NCBI GenBank assembly: GCA_015345905.1
Contig: JADDTR010000020.1
Coordinates: 62,001-126,000, forward strand
Direction of reading: 5' to 3'
Length of the DNA: 64,000 nt
Source: Aotearoamyces nothofagi
Lineage: Eukaryota; Ascomycota; Leotiomycetes; Leotiales; Tympanidaceae
The translations under genes and the position numbers were made by a program. Each line of letters begins with the position of its first letter. Position 1 is the stretch's first letter. Below, piece by piece: positions 21,460 through 33,900 of this stretch. The notes beneath the pieces were generated by a model. That model worked only from the letters and a program-made list of their open reading frames with translations. It was not told where the DNA came from and did not search any database.

Positions 21460-23205
21460 TCATTGATAGGCTCGCTCGAGATACAGCAGCATTTCTCTTA
21501 GCCTCCATGGCTCGACGTCAATATCCTTGAGTTCCTCCGCGGATAGGGCGGGCTCAAAGTGGTCAAAGTCCGGGTCTTTCCATACATCAAGTACATCTTG
21601 CAATCGTTCGTCTCTGATGTCCGGATCCATTTCTTTCTTGGCGTCCGCTAGTGACTGCTGCAAATGTAATTCACGCAAAATTATGCTTTGAGAATCCGAG
21701 ACGCCTCTGAAGTCCACCGTAACATTTTCACCATCTTCGACATTCTTTTTCCCAATAACCACGATTACGCTATATCGTTTTCGCTTCGCTTCAGATATTT
21801 TCTTCATCACTGACCGAGGTCGATCGTCGATGTCAACAGTGAATGTACTCCTATCTAGCTCACGTGCTCGCACCCCACCATCTGGTACCTTGATCCCATG
21901 TCGGCCTAACCGACCTGTAGCCAAGTCTGCTGTGACTGGTCGACGAAGATATGGATTTAGTCCACCGCCTTGAATCTGATCCTTGGCCCAGTGGGCATAA
22001 TCGAGCACAGATTTATCATCTGTAACCGTGATTATCGCGACTTGTCGAGGATTCAACCAAAATGGCCATCGGCCATTGTAATGTTCAATTAGGAGCGCCA
22101 TGAAGCGTTCAACGGAGCCTAAAATAGCTCGATGAATCATTACTGGTCTGACCGGGCCGGAGACATCAAGTAATTCGGGATCAGTTGTTGTCAAGCCCTT
22201 CTGCTCGAGTTCCGGCGCCGGAGCAGTGTATTCAAGTTGAAACCGCTTCGGAAGCTGAAAGTCTAGCTGAATAGTAGCTGTCTGATGTTCTTTACCATCG
22301 GAATCTTCGAGAATGATATCGATCTTAGGCCCATAGAAGGCACCGTCACCTTCATTGACGCTCCAGACTTGTCCACTTGCATCGAGAGCCTCCCGCAAGG
22401 CTGCTTCGGCGCTGTCCCATTCATCTTTTGTGCCAATGTAGTGATCCTGCGGCCGAGTCGATAAAGCAAGTCTGTAAGGCCCTAAATTGAAAGTTTCATA
22501 CGCGAGACGGACGAAGTCTAGGGTTTTGGAGATCTCCTCTCCCACTTGCGACGGCCGACAGAAGATATGCCCATCATCCTGATGGAACCTTCGGACCCGA
22601 GTCAATCCACTTAATGCGCCCGATATCTCGTTTCGATGTAGAGGCCCAAAGTCGGCGTAACGTATAGGCAATTCCCGAAAGCTTCGTTGCTTTGAGGAGA
22701 ATAACAAGCAGTGCCCAGGGCAGTTCATGGGCTTAAGTCCAAACTCCTCGTCCTCCCCAATTTGTCGACCTTCCGTCTCCCCAGAGGCCCCACGCCCGGT
22801 GACGGAGAACATATCTTCTGCATAATTTTCCCAGTGGCCAGACTTCTCCCATAACGACTTCTTGTAGATTGTGGGTGTTATCACTTCTTGGAATCCGAAA
22901 TGTTCGTATTGCGCGCGGAGAAAGGCAATAAGCTTATTGAAGATGTGCGCGCCGCCGGGCAGAAATAGTGGCGAACCCGGACTGTAGACAGAGGTAGTAA
23001 AAAGCTCCTGGCTGATTGCGAGTTCTCGGTGGTCGGCGGGGGGGGTTGGAGGGTTCTTTGTAGCTTTCGCTTTGTCTTTCAGCGGTGGCAGGGCACACGA
23101 CGAGCAGTAGCCATTGTAGGCGCCTCGCCACACAGGCGTATACACGACACGCGATGGCCGTGGAGGAAAGCGTGGCAGCCGGAGAGCTCTCGAAGGGCGC
23201 ATCAC
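21460..23205 (-). CDS. Mitochondrial threonyl-tRNA synthetase
   Basis: Single exon, 581 aa. The Arg/Pro-rich, acid-free N-terminus is a mitochondrial presequence. The class II catalytic core follows directly, without the TGS and editing domains of the cytosolic enzyme, as in yeast Mst1. The three zinc ligands that select threonine are visible: Cys162 in MNCPGHC, His213 in DDGHIF and His358 in MIHRAILGS. Motif 2 appears as RVRRFHQDDGHIF and motif 3 as GSVERFMALLIEHYNG. The C-terminal anticodon-binding domain (about 385-500) contains PRQVAIITV and LRRPVTADLATGRLG. A C-terminal extension of about 70 residues is acidic. The enzyme charges mitochondrial tRNA(Thr). It is divergent from the membrane-protein gene at 23624. 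Confidence 0.95.
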   Translation of the reverse strand: MMRPSRALRLPRFPPRPSRVVYTPVWRGAYNGYCSSCALPPLKDKAKATKNPPTPPADHRELAISQELFTTSVYSPGSPLFLPGGAHIFNKLIAFLRAQYEHFGFQEVITPTIYKKSLWEKSGHWENYAEDMFSVTGRGASGETEGRQIGEDEEFGLKPMNCPGHCLLFSSKQRSFRELPIRYADFGPLHRNEISGALSGLTRVRRFHQDDGHIFCRPSQVGEEISKTLDFVRLAYETFNLGPYRLALSTRPQDHYIGTKDEWDSAEAALREALDASGQVWSVNEGDGAFYGPKIDIILEDSDGKEHQTATIQLDFQLPKRFQLEYTAPAPELEQKGLTTTDPELLDVSGPVRPVMIHRAILGSVERFMALLIEHYNGRWPFWLNPRQVAIITVTDDKSVLDYAHWAKDQIQGGGLNPYLRRPVTADLATGRLGRHGIKVPDGGVRARELDRSTFTVDIDDRPRSVMKKISEAKRKRYSVIVVIGKKNVEDGENVTVDFRGVSDSQSIILRELHLQQSLADAKKEMDPDIRDERLQDVLDVWKDPDFDHFEPALSAEELKDIDVEPWRLREMLLYLERAYQ

Positions 23206-23623
23206 GATGTCTGAAGGTTCACAAAGCGGAGTCGTACCTACGGACCGTCTTCACGCTGTCTTCCCCGAAGTAGCTGGCGTGTGACAACCCCTGCTCGGCA
23301 TCACGGGCCTCGGGCATTGAGTTTCCCCAGCCACCGCGCGCCACCCTAGCAAGGTGAGAAGGCAGGCGACAACACAGGATCACCCGCCAACGTCACGCTT
23401 GAATACTTAGGACAGGTATTGTATTTTCATATCAGATCGTTGCTCCCTCCTCGATATGCTCGTGCAGGACCCATATCATATATTCCTCTTTCTTTTCAAG
23501 CTCCGAGGCGATATCATTGCTGTATCATCATTTACGCGCCGACTTTAGTGGTAAACTTGGTTCTTCTACAGTATCGTCAGAACCCCAGTCTTATTTGCCC
23601 CTGGCTTCGTTGCAACCGCTACT
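23206..23623. promoter_or_regulatory. Divergent promoter, ThrRS / coiled-coil membrane protein
   Basis: A 418-bp spacer between divergent starts. No TATA box is obvious. Both genes must be driven from here. Confidence 0.6.
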
Positions 23624-25370
23624 ATGCCACCGGGGAGAGCTCATTTGCAGCTTGGAGAGTCATGGGTGGTGGCAGAAGACGATGATTATCTGGAGGGGTC
23701 GAAACATTCCCATGAAGACCAGGATTTTATAGAGCCTTCCCCGCCACCCAAGCCTACACGCCAAAGACACAAAAGGACGGCTAGATCGCCAGAACCGGAG
23801 TTTTTCATGCCTTCTCTAGATTCTAGTACCCTCGATGGATCCTGGGCCGATAGTACAAGTAAAAACAATCGTGTTCAAAGGAGTTCACGCACCGCGGAGA
23901 AACCTCAAGAAACGAGGAGACGCAGCTCGCGTCAGGTTGCCATTGGTAGTAGCCCCGAGAAACGAGTGGAAACACGTCTTTCTTTCAAGCCAACACAGCC
24001 TGATAAAAGCAGCGGCCCAGACTTTCCAGAAATCGTCATCGATCACGCCTTATCAATGTTGTCCTGGTGCTTAGAAGTCTTTGTAAGGGCTCTCCGGATC
24101 CTTAAGACCCCAATATCATATCTACTGGCGATATGGTTGCTCCTAGGAATTGGACTCGTCGCACGAAACCTCATCACTACGTCTATCTACGCATCCCTCT
24201 CACCGGTCTGTCGCATACCAGGAACCTCCCTTCTCAGCTTACCCTTTTGCCCTGAAAATGGGTTTAGCAGCGCTGAAGGCCCCGCGCCGCCTCCCGAGTT
24301 TGGCCAGTTGATGGATGTGCAGTCTAAGTTCGAAGAGGTGCTAAAAGAGACCGCCGGTGGAGTCTCACTACCCATGGACATGAAGCGTGGAGAAGCATCT
24401 ATCCGTGACCTACGTCAACTGGTGAAGTACAGTCAGCTGCAATCTAAGTAAGTCTATATTTCCTTACCCCAGAGTTTCATTTGTACCCGCGTCCAGTCTC
24501 AAATTACGTCTCAGCAATTGTTAGACGAAACGCGCTTTAGACTTAGCAAAGCGAATAATGAAATAAGCTATCTTAAACTAACATGCTGTAATTTTTAGGC
24601 AGGAGCTTGTCTTAGAGTTTGACGGCTTCATTGACACTGCCAGGATTGCATCTTACGATCTTCAGAAGTTTAACAGTCACGTTGGAAGAGCTGTAGATAG
24701 TGTATTGGCAACAACAAGATGGACGACTCGGGTGTTGGACGGTATTCAGGACCAGCATGCATCCCGTGGAGCTATCAGCGCATTTATCAATGACAGATTG
24801 CTTGCACCATTCCAGCCCGTACAGTTCTCGGAGTCTGCGCTGCTAGATCAATTCATCAGGCATACTAGTATTGTAGAGGAAGAGATCAGAAGATTGATTG
24901 ATGAGGCACAGGCGTTGCTCATGGTTTTGAATAACTTGGAAGACAGGCTAGAGGTTATTCACGGTATTGTTACAAGAGATGATCAACATGCAACAGCTCA
25001 AAGGGAGGAAATATTGTCTGAGCTTTGGACCATGGTTGGAGGCAATCGAGGGAAGCTAAGCAAGATGAATCAAAAGTTGAACCTTCTTCAACAAGTTGGT
25101 GTTTATCGGCAGTCAGCCTATGCTCGCCTAGCGGGTACTATTATCAAACTCCAACAAATAGGGGCTGGTCTAGAAGACCTCCGTGAACGAGTGGCGTCGC
25201 CAGAATTAATACGCGACCGAGTGGATATACCCCTATCAGTACACATTGAAAATATTCAACGATGTATCGAGAGGCTAGAGGAAGGGAGAGAAAGTGCCAA
25301 GAAGACTGAGAATGAGCATATTAGGCGAACACTCGAGAGAGGACTGATGGAAGCGCCGTTGATCGATTGA
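23624..25370 (+). CDS. Conserved-looking membrane protein with coiled coil
   Basis: Two exons, 23624-24447 and 24599-25370, joined in phase 2 over a 151-nt intron with a consensus gtaagt donor and an ACTAAC branch point. Product 531 aa, family not recognised. The first 120 residues are basic and Ser-rich with Arg clusters (RRRSSRQV). A hydrophobic stretch at about 137-155 (LSMLSWCLEVFVRALRI) and a strong transmembrane helix at about 164-184 (ISYLLAIWLLLGIGLVA) follow. The remainder is about 300 residues of mostly helical, coiled-coil-like sequence. The topology, a basic N-terminal tail plus a single anchor and a long coiled-coil domain, resembles nuclear-envelope or ER tether proteins, but that is only an architectural likeness. 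Confidence 0.85.
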
Positions 25371-26952
25371 AGCATGAGCTTGGGATAGGTGTTAAGAAGA
25401 TCTTTTTGGTTAAGTTTCATGCTACATCGGTAGTAGAGTAGCCGGTGTCAATTTGTCCGGCGTCTAGTTGGATCTTTAGCGCTCATTTTTACTTGGGAAT
25501 GCGAGTTATGACGATAGGGCGGGCATGGAATCTCTTATACCCATTTTCCTATCGTTTGTGTTCCGGATAATATCAAAGACTCCTTTCTCTCTCATATACG
25601 CCCATAGAGCACGGAGTTTCTATTTTCTGAGTCATTCAATGCCCACAAGACTCTCAAGACAATAAATTCGAGAGTCTGGCCCATTAAGGCTACAGATACT
25701 AGGCACATGTCCGCTATGAAAATGGCTGCCGGCACTCATCGGTCCACAAGTTGCAGTTCAGATGCGCATCTGCTCACATGTCTCAACCCCAGTGAGGACG
25801 GGGTCGAAAGACCTCTCGTCCTTACGCAATCCCAGGCCGATGAAGTGTGCGTAATACTATACGATCACTTGCAAAAGATGGGATGTGGCCTCCACTTTGT
25901 GTCCAGCCGATAAGGAAGCGACACATACTCTGTGGATTTGGAAGCGGGATGCTCTATATCACGCGATGCAATGCTTGCCTCAAACATGTCAATTTACTCC
26001 CAACGGTCCAGAGCGAAGGCTTCTTCATACAATAACGGTAGAGCGAGGATCTTCAAGCGCCTGCCAAAAGGGAATGCCTCCCGATGTTCCTAGGAGTAAT
26101 GGCTACGAACACTCCATGTTAAGCTACAAGAATCACCATAATACACTGCTGCAGCTAAAATAATCATGTACCGGCGAGGGGTCCGAAACCCCATATGGCA
26201 GGTAAAGCTACTAACCGTAAAGCATCACTTTAACAATCAGTGTCTGCGGATACAGAGATGGGAAAGGGGAACTACCTCCATCTGGCTTGGCACCAGAAAA
26301 TATTCCTACAAGTCAAATGAGTCAAGCTCGAAGTCTTCAGCTTTAGGCAGCTTACATAAAAACTCTCGCCGGAGTCTACCAAGAAGGAATTCGTTTTGCC
26401 ATGCGGACTTAGGAGGAAGATAGCTCTTATAGAACAAGAGCAAATGAACTTATTAGCATTTATTAGCCTTATGGCTTTGTGGCTTTGTGGCTTTGTTACT
26501 ATCTATTTACAGTTTCTTTTTTGGATAAACACAGGTCTATCTTCAGAAATCTAGCATAGTATAACACATTACTTTAGTATATGATTATGATAGATGTTGA
26601 GAGTCTCTCGAGTAAAATTTATAATTCTCTGCTCTCGAGTACATCAAGAAATAATCTTCAATCATAGACTTGAAATTCTAAAACTCATAAAAAGAAATGC
26701 TTGTCACGCTCCCGCTTAAGAGCTACGCCACTCTCCGAAAAATGAAAACCTGTGCAGACCTTGCGTTGCAAGCTCAAAGCTATTAAGAGTTTGACCAGGT
26801 AAGATCCCTTCAACCGTCATTAATGCATTGGTCCTCTAAGCGCAAGCTTCTTTCTAAATATGAAATGAAAAGATAGAACCTAGGAGATGTTGGGGGAGAT
26901 AGAAATGTCCCGGTTAAAAGAATGAGAGGGGATTTTGTTTCAGTATCATAGC
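25371..26952. other. Gene-free region
   Basis: About 1.6 kb, becoming AT-rich after 26420. Only short composition-driven open frames occur. A triplicated TGTGGCTT-like iteration lies at about 26475-26498. No RNA gene or recognisable element was seen. Confidence 0.4.
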
Positions 26953-28000
26953 TCAGGCCTTGGGTGTCCACCCTATTTCCTGGACTTTGGTAACCGGATG
27001 AGTGAAATCACACCGGTGAAAGCAAGTGTTTGAAACCTCATCGATGGCTTCCATGAAGCCATCGAGGGTTTTCAACTCCTTTCTAAACTTGTCCCCTTTT
27101 CCCGGAAGCGTGTATTCCCACGCGACCTTTGTAAACAGCTCCCTGAATCTTGAACACTGGGGAAACCTCTCATATACCATCCGAATATGCGCGGGCAGCA
27201 AAAGACTTGGTTCTTTTACGAGAATCGCTTGGATACTTGCGAACTTTATCAGTGCTGCTTGTGGGATGCCCAGTGTGCTGGCGATGCGCACAAAGGAGAT
27301 GAACTTGTCAAAGATACCGGCTCGATTTTCGACGTCTAAAATAGTGACGCGAGCTGCTTCGTTGGAGTTGGCAGACTCGCCCTCTACCATCCATTGGAGG
27401 ATCAAATCAACAAATTCAGGAAGGTCATCTGGTAGGTCGATGGTTTTGTTTTCTGTCAGGTTCTCGGCGAAGGCTGGCGAGTAAAAAGAGAGCAAATTCT
27501 TAGGCATGTAGAAGGTTTTCTGCCGACCGATGTTCTCGCCAACATTGATCTGAATCGTCCCCCCACCAAACAAAATCCTACAGTGACAGTTAGAAAATGA
27601 TCATAGGAAAATGTTAGATTATTCAGCCTACTCAGATTTGCTAGAAGCCTCAAGATTTTTGAAATGGCTCCTAACGATTACTTTGGCCCTTTTTGCGGAC
27701 TATTGTGCATGTTAGTTTTGAAGTTCAACTATTTATAAGAACGCATATTTGAGCCAAGAGAAGAAACAGTTGATATCAGAAGTTTTTTTTAATATAGAGT
27801 GAAAGCAAACTCACAGGTTGCTCCCCACTACCATCGGCCTGACGTTTGTAATTAACGAAGGAGTTTCGTTCTAGATTCTGAAAGGGGAAATAGTTAGTTA
27901 ACATCTCCCAAGTCTATAAGATAGAAACGCTTGCGCTTGATTCATTCCTAGGTTTTTGGGCTGCTAGCTCAGTCTCATTGGAGTTTCTGGAGGGAGGCAT
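26953..28000 (-). CDS. BTB/POZ-domain protein
   Basis: Four exons: 28000-27929, 27877-27815, 27699-27632 and 27577-26953. Introns are 51, 115 and 54 nt with CTAAC branch points. Product 275 aa. The model was built by frame continuity. The first exons give a short basic leader (MPPSRNSNE...KRAKVIVRSHF), and the last carries the BTB fold. The fold opens ILFGGGTIQINVG, followed by FYMPKNLLSFYSPAFAENL and the strand-helix element IDLPDDLPEFVDLILQWMVEGE. This is the pattern of fungal BTB/POZ proteins, which mediate dimerisation and often act as Cullin-3 adaptors. No Kelch or zinc-finger partner domain is present. The first donor (gtttct at 27928) is weak, so exon 1 is the least certain part. The SAP-like gene lies just upstream on the same strand. 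Confidence 0.8.
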
Positions 28001-28113
28001 CGTCTATGAAGAAAGTGGTCAGTAGGAACGATATATGTCAAATTATTGTGTTCCATACATTACGCGGAGTTGGAAGGTTCTCAAGTGGAAGTAAGAAAGA
28101 ACGAAGCTGTTCT

Positions 28114-28874
28114 TCAAAGTGTTTGAAAGACATGTGAGGTAAAAGAACGGGTCTTGAGTGATGGGTAGTCGATGTGATGTCTAGGAATATTATGAGATAT
28201 GTAGTTCAAGACGATCTGCTAGGGACAGGGAAATGCAAAAAAGCTGAAGTTAACAAACATACTGAACTACGATTGCGAACAGAGGCTTGCCCAAACCCAA
28301 CTTGAGGTATTGGACTTTGGCTGAGGAATGATGGAAGGGCAAAGGTAACTGAAGTTGGGCTAGGTAGACTATAAGCTTGCTGAATTTCTGGAAATGGGCC
28401 AGGTGTTGGCCGACGGTGGAAACGGGAAGTTGGTGGTTTCGTAGATTGTTCGACATTCAAAGGTCGAGACTCAGTTGAGCTGTCATCGAGGCTATGCTCT
28501 GCCATTTGAGTCGGATTGCTCGGCATCTTATTGCTGTCGTAATCGAGTTCTACAAGCAGTGAAATTAAGGCGTCCTTCTTGTAGAGCTTGTCATTAATAT
28601 TTTTCAAGAGATCATCTGCGGCATCCGTAGTTCCAGCTAGCCGGGTTGAGATATGTTGCTTGAGGAGCCCACTTGAACTGTAGCAATACTGGTTCTTTGA
28701 TTCAGCAGTCTTAGGAAGACAAGTGAGGTCCAGTTGATGTCTCCAGGCTCGAGTGATAATCTGGTCTCGTGAACCGCAAGAATCTAAATCCTGTCGCCTC
28801 AAGTAGTCTCTTATATCTTTATTAGTTCGTTTATTCAAAGTAGTTAGAGGCTCTGCTTTGTAGAATGACCTCAT
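28114..28874 (-). CDS. SAP-like hypothetical protein
   Basis: Two exons, 28874-28263 and 28218-28114, with a 44-nt phase-0 intron (gtatgt...ctag). Product 238 aa. Ignoring the intron, the frame would continue to 28206 and give 222 aa, so the C-terminus is uncertain. Residues 11-35 (TTLNKRTNKDIRDYLRRQDL then SRDQIITRAW) match the helix-turn-helix outline of a SAP motif, a DNA/RNA-binding module found in chromatin and RNA-processing proteins. The rest is Ser/Pro/Thr-rich without recognisable folds. A second, weaker Leu-rich segment (KNINDKLYKKDALISLLVELDYD) may be another helical pair. Function unknown. It ends only 114 bp before the BTB gene start. Confidence 0.55.
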
Positions 28875-29369
28875 CCCGTATGAATGACTAGATGATTCGG
28901 TTTTGGGGATGCAGTCTTCACATCTGTCAGCGCCAGTAATAGTGAGTTGATTAGAATTAGTATGCAGTTTGTCTAGTTCTCCCCCCTCAATGTCAGTCGG
29001 CGAGTCGGAGATTATTTAAATCAAATAAAGATGTCACTAGGATCATCGGGTATGGCTCCTAGATGTGCATAGCTGCTACAAAGATTGGAAAGATCTTCAA
29101 GCTGGAGGACGACATAAAATATTGGCCCTATGACACATGTTCGCGATAATATTTTTAAGATATGTGATTGAGAGTCCGAGTGAAAACAAAAACTGTAGAA
29201 CAATGAGAATAATAATTAAAGAGCTCTGCTCAAACAGGGGGGTTTGAAATGTGACAAAACAAGTGACGCAACCAAGAATATAGTTATAAAACGTCAATAG
29301 AACTATAAATTTCGATATAAAGCCACCATATATCACGACCTATGTTGTAGTCTATGTTATTTTTAGTCC
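28875..29369. other. AT-rich spacer
   Basis: Spacer between the SAP-like gene start and the end of the GNAT gene (both minus). Open frames here are short and hydrophobic because of AT richness. No gene was seen. Confidence 0.4.
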
Positions 29370-30092
29370 TTACTTCTTCAGATCAATACGTTTGAACATG
29401 CCAACGTGTGGAATCCCTGCCTCTGTCCACCTTCCCATCTTCTCATCAATCTCAAATCCCCACTTTGCCCAAGCCTGGACAGCGTTTTCTTGTGCATGTA
29501 TGCAGATGAGGCCATTCCAAGACTTCCGATAATCGTCGAGCTTTGCTCCTGATTCGTCTTTGGCCGAGGGTGCGTTGAAGTATGTCGGATTATCCTTTGC
29601 CCATTGAATGGCGGTTTTGACAAGGAGGCCAGCAATACCGCGCCGTCGAAACCCCTTGATGACGGCAAGCCTGCCAAACTTTATGTATGGTTCTTTCCCA
29701 TCATGAAAGGAAGTTGCCCGATCAACAATCCACGGTGGTAGCGCCACCGGCAACTGTTTGCTTTCTCCAGATTCATCGATATCCCATGATGAGCCTGGGA
29801 GAGGATGTGGCTCCTGAGGAAATGGCACCAGACGAAGATTTCCTACAGGTTCTGGAAGGAAAGCTCCAGGCAATGTGTCATATGCGACCCAATGGCAGCT
29901 TCGACTATCGTCTGCATCGGCCTCCAAGAGGAGTGGGACACCCTGCTCTTTGACGAAGACATCCTCCCGCACCTCCATGCATTCTAGAAATGGAAGCGGA
30001 ATGTTGGCGGGTTGTGCTGCGGCGGGTAAGCTGCGGTCATAGCCGTTGAGTTTCGTAGGCCCTTGGAACAGGACCATGGGAAATGAAGCCAT
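29370..30092 (-). CDS. GNAT-family N-acetyltransferase
   Basis: Single exon, 240 aa. An early strand-helix (FLECMEVREDVFVKEQGVP, about 36-53) corresponds to the N-terminal part of the GNAT fold, here in the GNA1/ElaA-like form that starts at a VRxxVFVxEQ motif. Motif A, which binds the acetyl-CoA pyrophosphate, is visible as IKFGRLAVIKGFRRRGIAGLL (about 137-157) with the R-R-x-G-x-A loop. The C-terminal AVQAWAKWGFE and PHVGMFK segments match motif B. The acceptor substrate is unknown. The start ATG at 30092 gives a compact protein of family length. It is divergent from LHS1 across about 900 bp. Confidence 0.88.
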   Translation of the reverse strand: MASFPMVLFQGPTKLNGYDRSLPAAAQPANIPLPFLECMEVREDVFVKEQGVPLLLEADADDSRSCHWVAYDTLPGAFLPEPVGNLRLVPFPQEPHPLPGSSWDIDESGESKQLPVALPPWIVDRATSFHDGKEPYIKFGRLAVIKGFRRRGIAGLLVKTAIQWAKDNPTYFNAPSAKDESGAKLDDYRKSWNGLICIHAQENAVQAWAKWGFEIDEKMGRWTEAGIPHVGMFKRIDLKK

Positions 30093-30986
30093 CCCGGTGC
30101 ACGAGCAGATACTGCACCGGCTTGTTCGTGTTGGGCGGGTTGCGGATAGTCAACTGGGCACTTCGTGTAGGTTTTCTTGTGAATTTTTTGAAGGCCAAAT
30201 TATGAAAGGTAGGGAGCGTTCAAAAGCTTCGGTGTAGATGATCGTCTATGAGGGCAATTCACTAGGTTTTTTTGTATTTGCATTCAAACGCAGTTTGGCG
30301 TGTCAGTAAATCGCAAATGTGTATTGGGACATGAATGTATCAAACAATGCGACTGGACTGCCCTGCGGGAGGGCTTTACAGTGCACGCCTTGTGAAGTAC
30401 ACTACCACGCCTTGGTGTTCGAAAATCGGCCCAGCTATCCACTAATCGTCAGATTGACCATTATCTAATCGAAAGCGAGAGAATCCGCGAGTGTTTCATC
30501 ACGTATTTGAAGATTTGAACAGACTCGCGAGTAACTGGAAGATGACAGGTTGGTGTTCATTATTGCGACAGAGAATGGCCTGTAATTCTAAGACTATGGC
30601 TCCTTTTTAGCAAATGATCTCGCTCCTGTACTGCGGTTGAAGCCCGTCTACAGAGCCAACTTGTGCCAGGAAAAGGTTGGTAGCCTTGCCTGTTTGATGC
30701 CGCCTATTGGTCCAAATCTTAATTCTCAGCCTCGCTTACATAAATATTCAATCGAACTGTCAAAGTGTCCTCTTTCATGAAGGCAAAGATATCTGCCCCT
30801 TCGACCTATTTGAGGCCACAATCTATTTCCAAGTATCATTCTAGCTTGTGGACAGATCGTATGTCAGCGATCAAGAACTAAATTAACCCCCGTGTCCTGC
30901 CTGCGGTTCACGGAGACTGTTTTACTCATTCAGCAGTCAATACACCCTTACTTCGCCATACAATATATCGACAATCAGAGCACATC
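30093..30986. promoter_or_regulatory. Divergent promoter, GNAT / LHS1
   Basis: 894-bp spacer between divergent starts, with no credible open frame. LHS1 genes are usually induced by the unfolded-protein response, but I could not identify a specific UPR element with confidence. Confidence 0.5.
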
Positions 30987-33900
30987 ATGGCCCTACCAAA
31001 GCTCTCGGTGGTATTATGCCTCCTGTGGTTATTTTCTTCCACAGCATTGGCAGCATCTGAAGTCTTGGGAATTGATTTCGGTACCGAATACATCAAAGCA
31101 GTGCTCGTCAAGCCAGGCATCCCACTAGAGATCGTCCTCACAAAAGACTCGAGGAGGAAAGAGACCTCCGCTGTGGCATTCAAGCCCATAAAAGGTGCAC
31201 AAAAAGGTTCATTTCCTGAGCGCGTATATGGATCAGATGCAGTAGCACTGGCGGCTAGATTCCCTGGAGACGTCTACCCAAACCTTAAAGCTCTACTTGG
31301 GTTACCGGAACAAAATTCAAAAGTGAAGGAATATGCGTCGAGGCATCCAGCATTGAAAATTGAGAAAGATAATACGAGGGGGACTGCCGCTTTCAGGAGC
31401 GGCGCGTTTGATGACAGCGAGGATGCGTGGATGGTGGAAGAGATTTTGGCGATGGAGTTGCAGAGCATACAAAAGAACGCCGAGGAGCTTGCTGGCAAGG
31501 GCAGCTCGGTCAGAGATATCGTTATTACAATCCCGCCGTACTTCAGCACAGAGGAGAAGAGAGCCATTGAGCTTGCAGCGGAGTTAGCTGGTTTACGACT
31601 ACTATCGCTAATTAGTGACGGCCTCGCTGTTGGTCTCAACTACGCAACGACACGCACGTTCCCCAGTATTGATGAAGGTGGAAAACCGGAACATCATCTT
31701 GTGTTTGATATGGGTGCTGGATCAACTAAAGCTACAGTCCTAAAGTTCCAAGGCCGAACGGTTAAAGACGTTGGCAAATTCAACAAGACGGTCCAAGAGG
31801 TCCGAGTTCTTGGCACGGGCTGGGATCGAACACTTGGTGGTGATACTCTCAATGCTATAATTGTAGATGACATGGTAGCCAGTTTTGTGTCGTCGAAAGC
31901 AGCAAAAGCGGCGTCCATTTCAGCCGAATCTGTCCACAACCATGGACGGGCAGCTGCGAAGCTATGGAAGGAGGCTGAGAGGATCAGACAAGTTCTAAGT
32001 GCAAACACTGACACTCAAGCCAGCTTTGAGGGCTTGTATGAGGAAGTCGATTTCCGGTACAAGCTCAGCCGTGCCGACTTCGAAAAGCTCGCCGAAGCAT
32101 ATTCTGAACGTGTGTATCCAGCAATTGAGATTGCCCTAGACAGGGCACATATAGAGATTCAAGATCTAGACTCGATCATTCTGCATGGCGGTGCTGTTCG
32201 TACACCATTCATTCAGAAACAGCTTGAAAAGATCATTGGCTCACCCGACAAGATTCGAAGCAATGTCAACGCAGATGAAGCGGCCGTTTTTGGTGCCGCA
32301 TTCAAAGGCGCTGGCCTAAGCCCAAGCTTCCGTGTCAAGGAGATCAAAACTTTTGAGGCCGCAGGGTATGCTGTCGGCATGAAGTGGAAGAACATTTTAG
32401 AGAAACCTCAACATCAGCAACTTTACCTCCCTCAGTCACATCTTGGCGTAGAGAAGGTAGTATCTTTCCAAAACCAGGAAGATTTTTCTATTCTTTTTTA
32501 CCAACATGTGCCCGGCGGTGAAAATGTTTCGCCTGGCTCTGCAGAGAAAGATCTCCTGACATTGACGACCAAGAACTTGACTGCTGCTGTTGCCGAGGTG
32601 AAGGAGAAGTATGGTTGCCACGATGGAGATATCCTTGCGAAGTTTGGTGTTCGCCTCAATCCAGAGCAAGGTGAAGTTGAAATTACCAAAGCAGCTCTCC
32701 ATTGTGAGCTAGAAGAGGAAGAGAAGAAGGGTGGTGTTGTTGATGGTGTGAAGGGTCTCTTCGGTTTCGGCGCTAAGAAGAGCGACCAGGACATGTTCAA
32801 GATCGATGACATCGTCGTTGATGCCTCAGAAAGTTCATCTACAACCTCAACTAGCTCACAGGCATCTTCAGCTTCTTCCTCGGCATCTGCATCCCCACCA
32901 GCAATAGACGAGAAGCCAAAACTATCCAAGAGGCTGATTGCCATCCCATTGGACTTTATTGTCGAAAGAAAAGGATACCCACAACTTCCTGCGACGGAGT
33001 TGACTAAAAAGAAGGACAGGCTCGCTGCGTTTGACGATTCAGACAGATCACGCCGACTGAGAGAAGAGGCACTCAATAAGCTCGAGGCGTTCACGTACCG
33101 CGCACGTGATCTCATAGACGATGCGACCTTTATTGAAGCTTCCACAGAAGATGAGCGAAGTTCGTTAGAAGAGAAGGCGAAAGAAGCAAGTGAGTGGCTA
33201 TACGGCGAAGGTGCTGAGGCAAGCCGTGAAGAACTCAGAGAGAAGTTGAAAGAACTGAAAGATATTGTCAATCCTATCGAGAAACGAAAAAAAGAAGCAT
33301 CAAAGCGACCAGAACAGGTCAAACTCCTTCGAGACGCGCTTGATCAGACGAAATCCTTCATCGATACTGTGAAAGGGCAGGTCGAAAAAGCTGCAGAGGC
33401 CGCTTCATCGGCATCATCTGAGACTACTACAGCCAGTACAACCCCCTCAGCTGACGTTGAAGATGATTTTGCAGGACTGGAAGATGATGAAGTTACAACC
33501 TCGACATCGATGACGTCATCGACTACAACAGCTCCATCAATTCCAACCCCCTTATATACCCAGGAAGACCTAGACGCTGTTGTAGCAATCCATAAATCGG
33601 TAACGGAATGGTTTGACACGATGGTTGCAGAGCAAGAAAAGCTTGCTGCCACTGCTAACCCCGTCCTTCTCGTTGCAGACTTGGCTGCCAAGGTGCAGGA
33701 ACTCAACAAGGCCAGCATGGAATTAATCAAGAAAGCCATGAAGCAACATGAGATTCCAAGAAGATCTTCAAGCAGCAAGACTCCCAAGATCAAGAAGTCT
33801 AAGACACCCAAGACCAAAAAAGCGACTGCCTCGACGAGTTCTACGTCGGCAGAACAGCCAAAGGCAACCATTGACCTGGATGACCTTGATCGGCCAGTCT

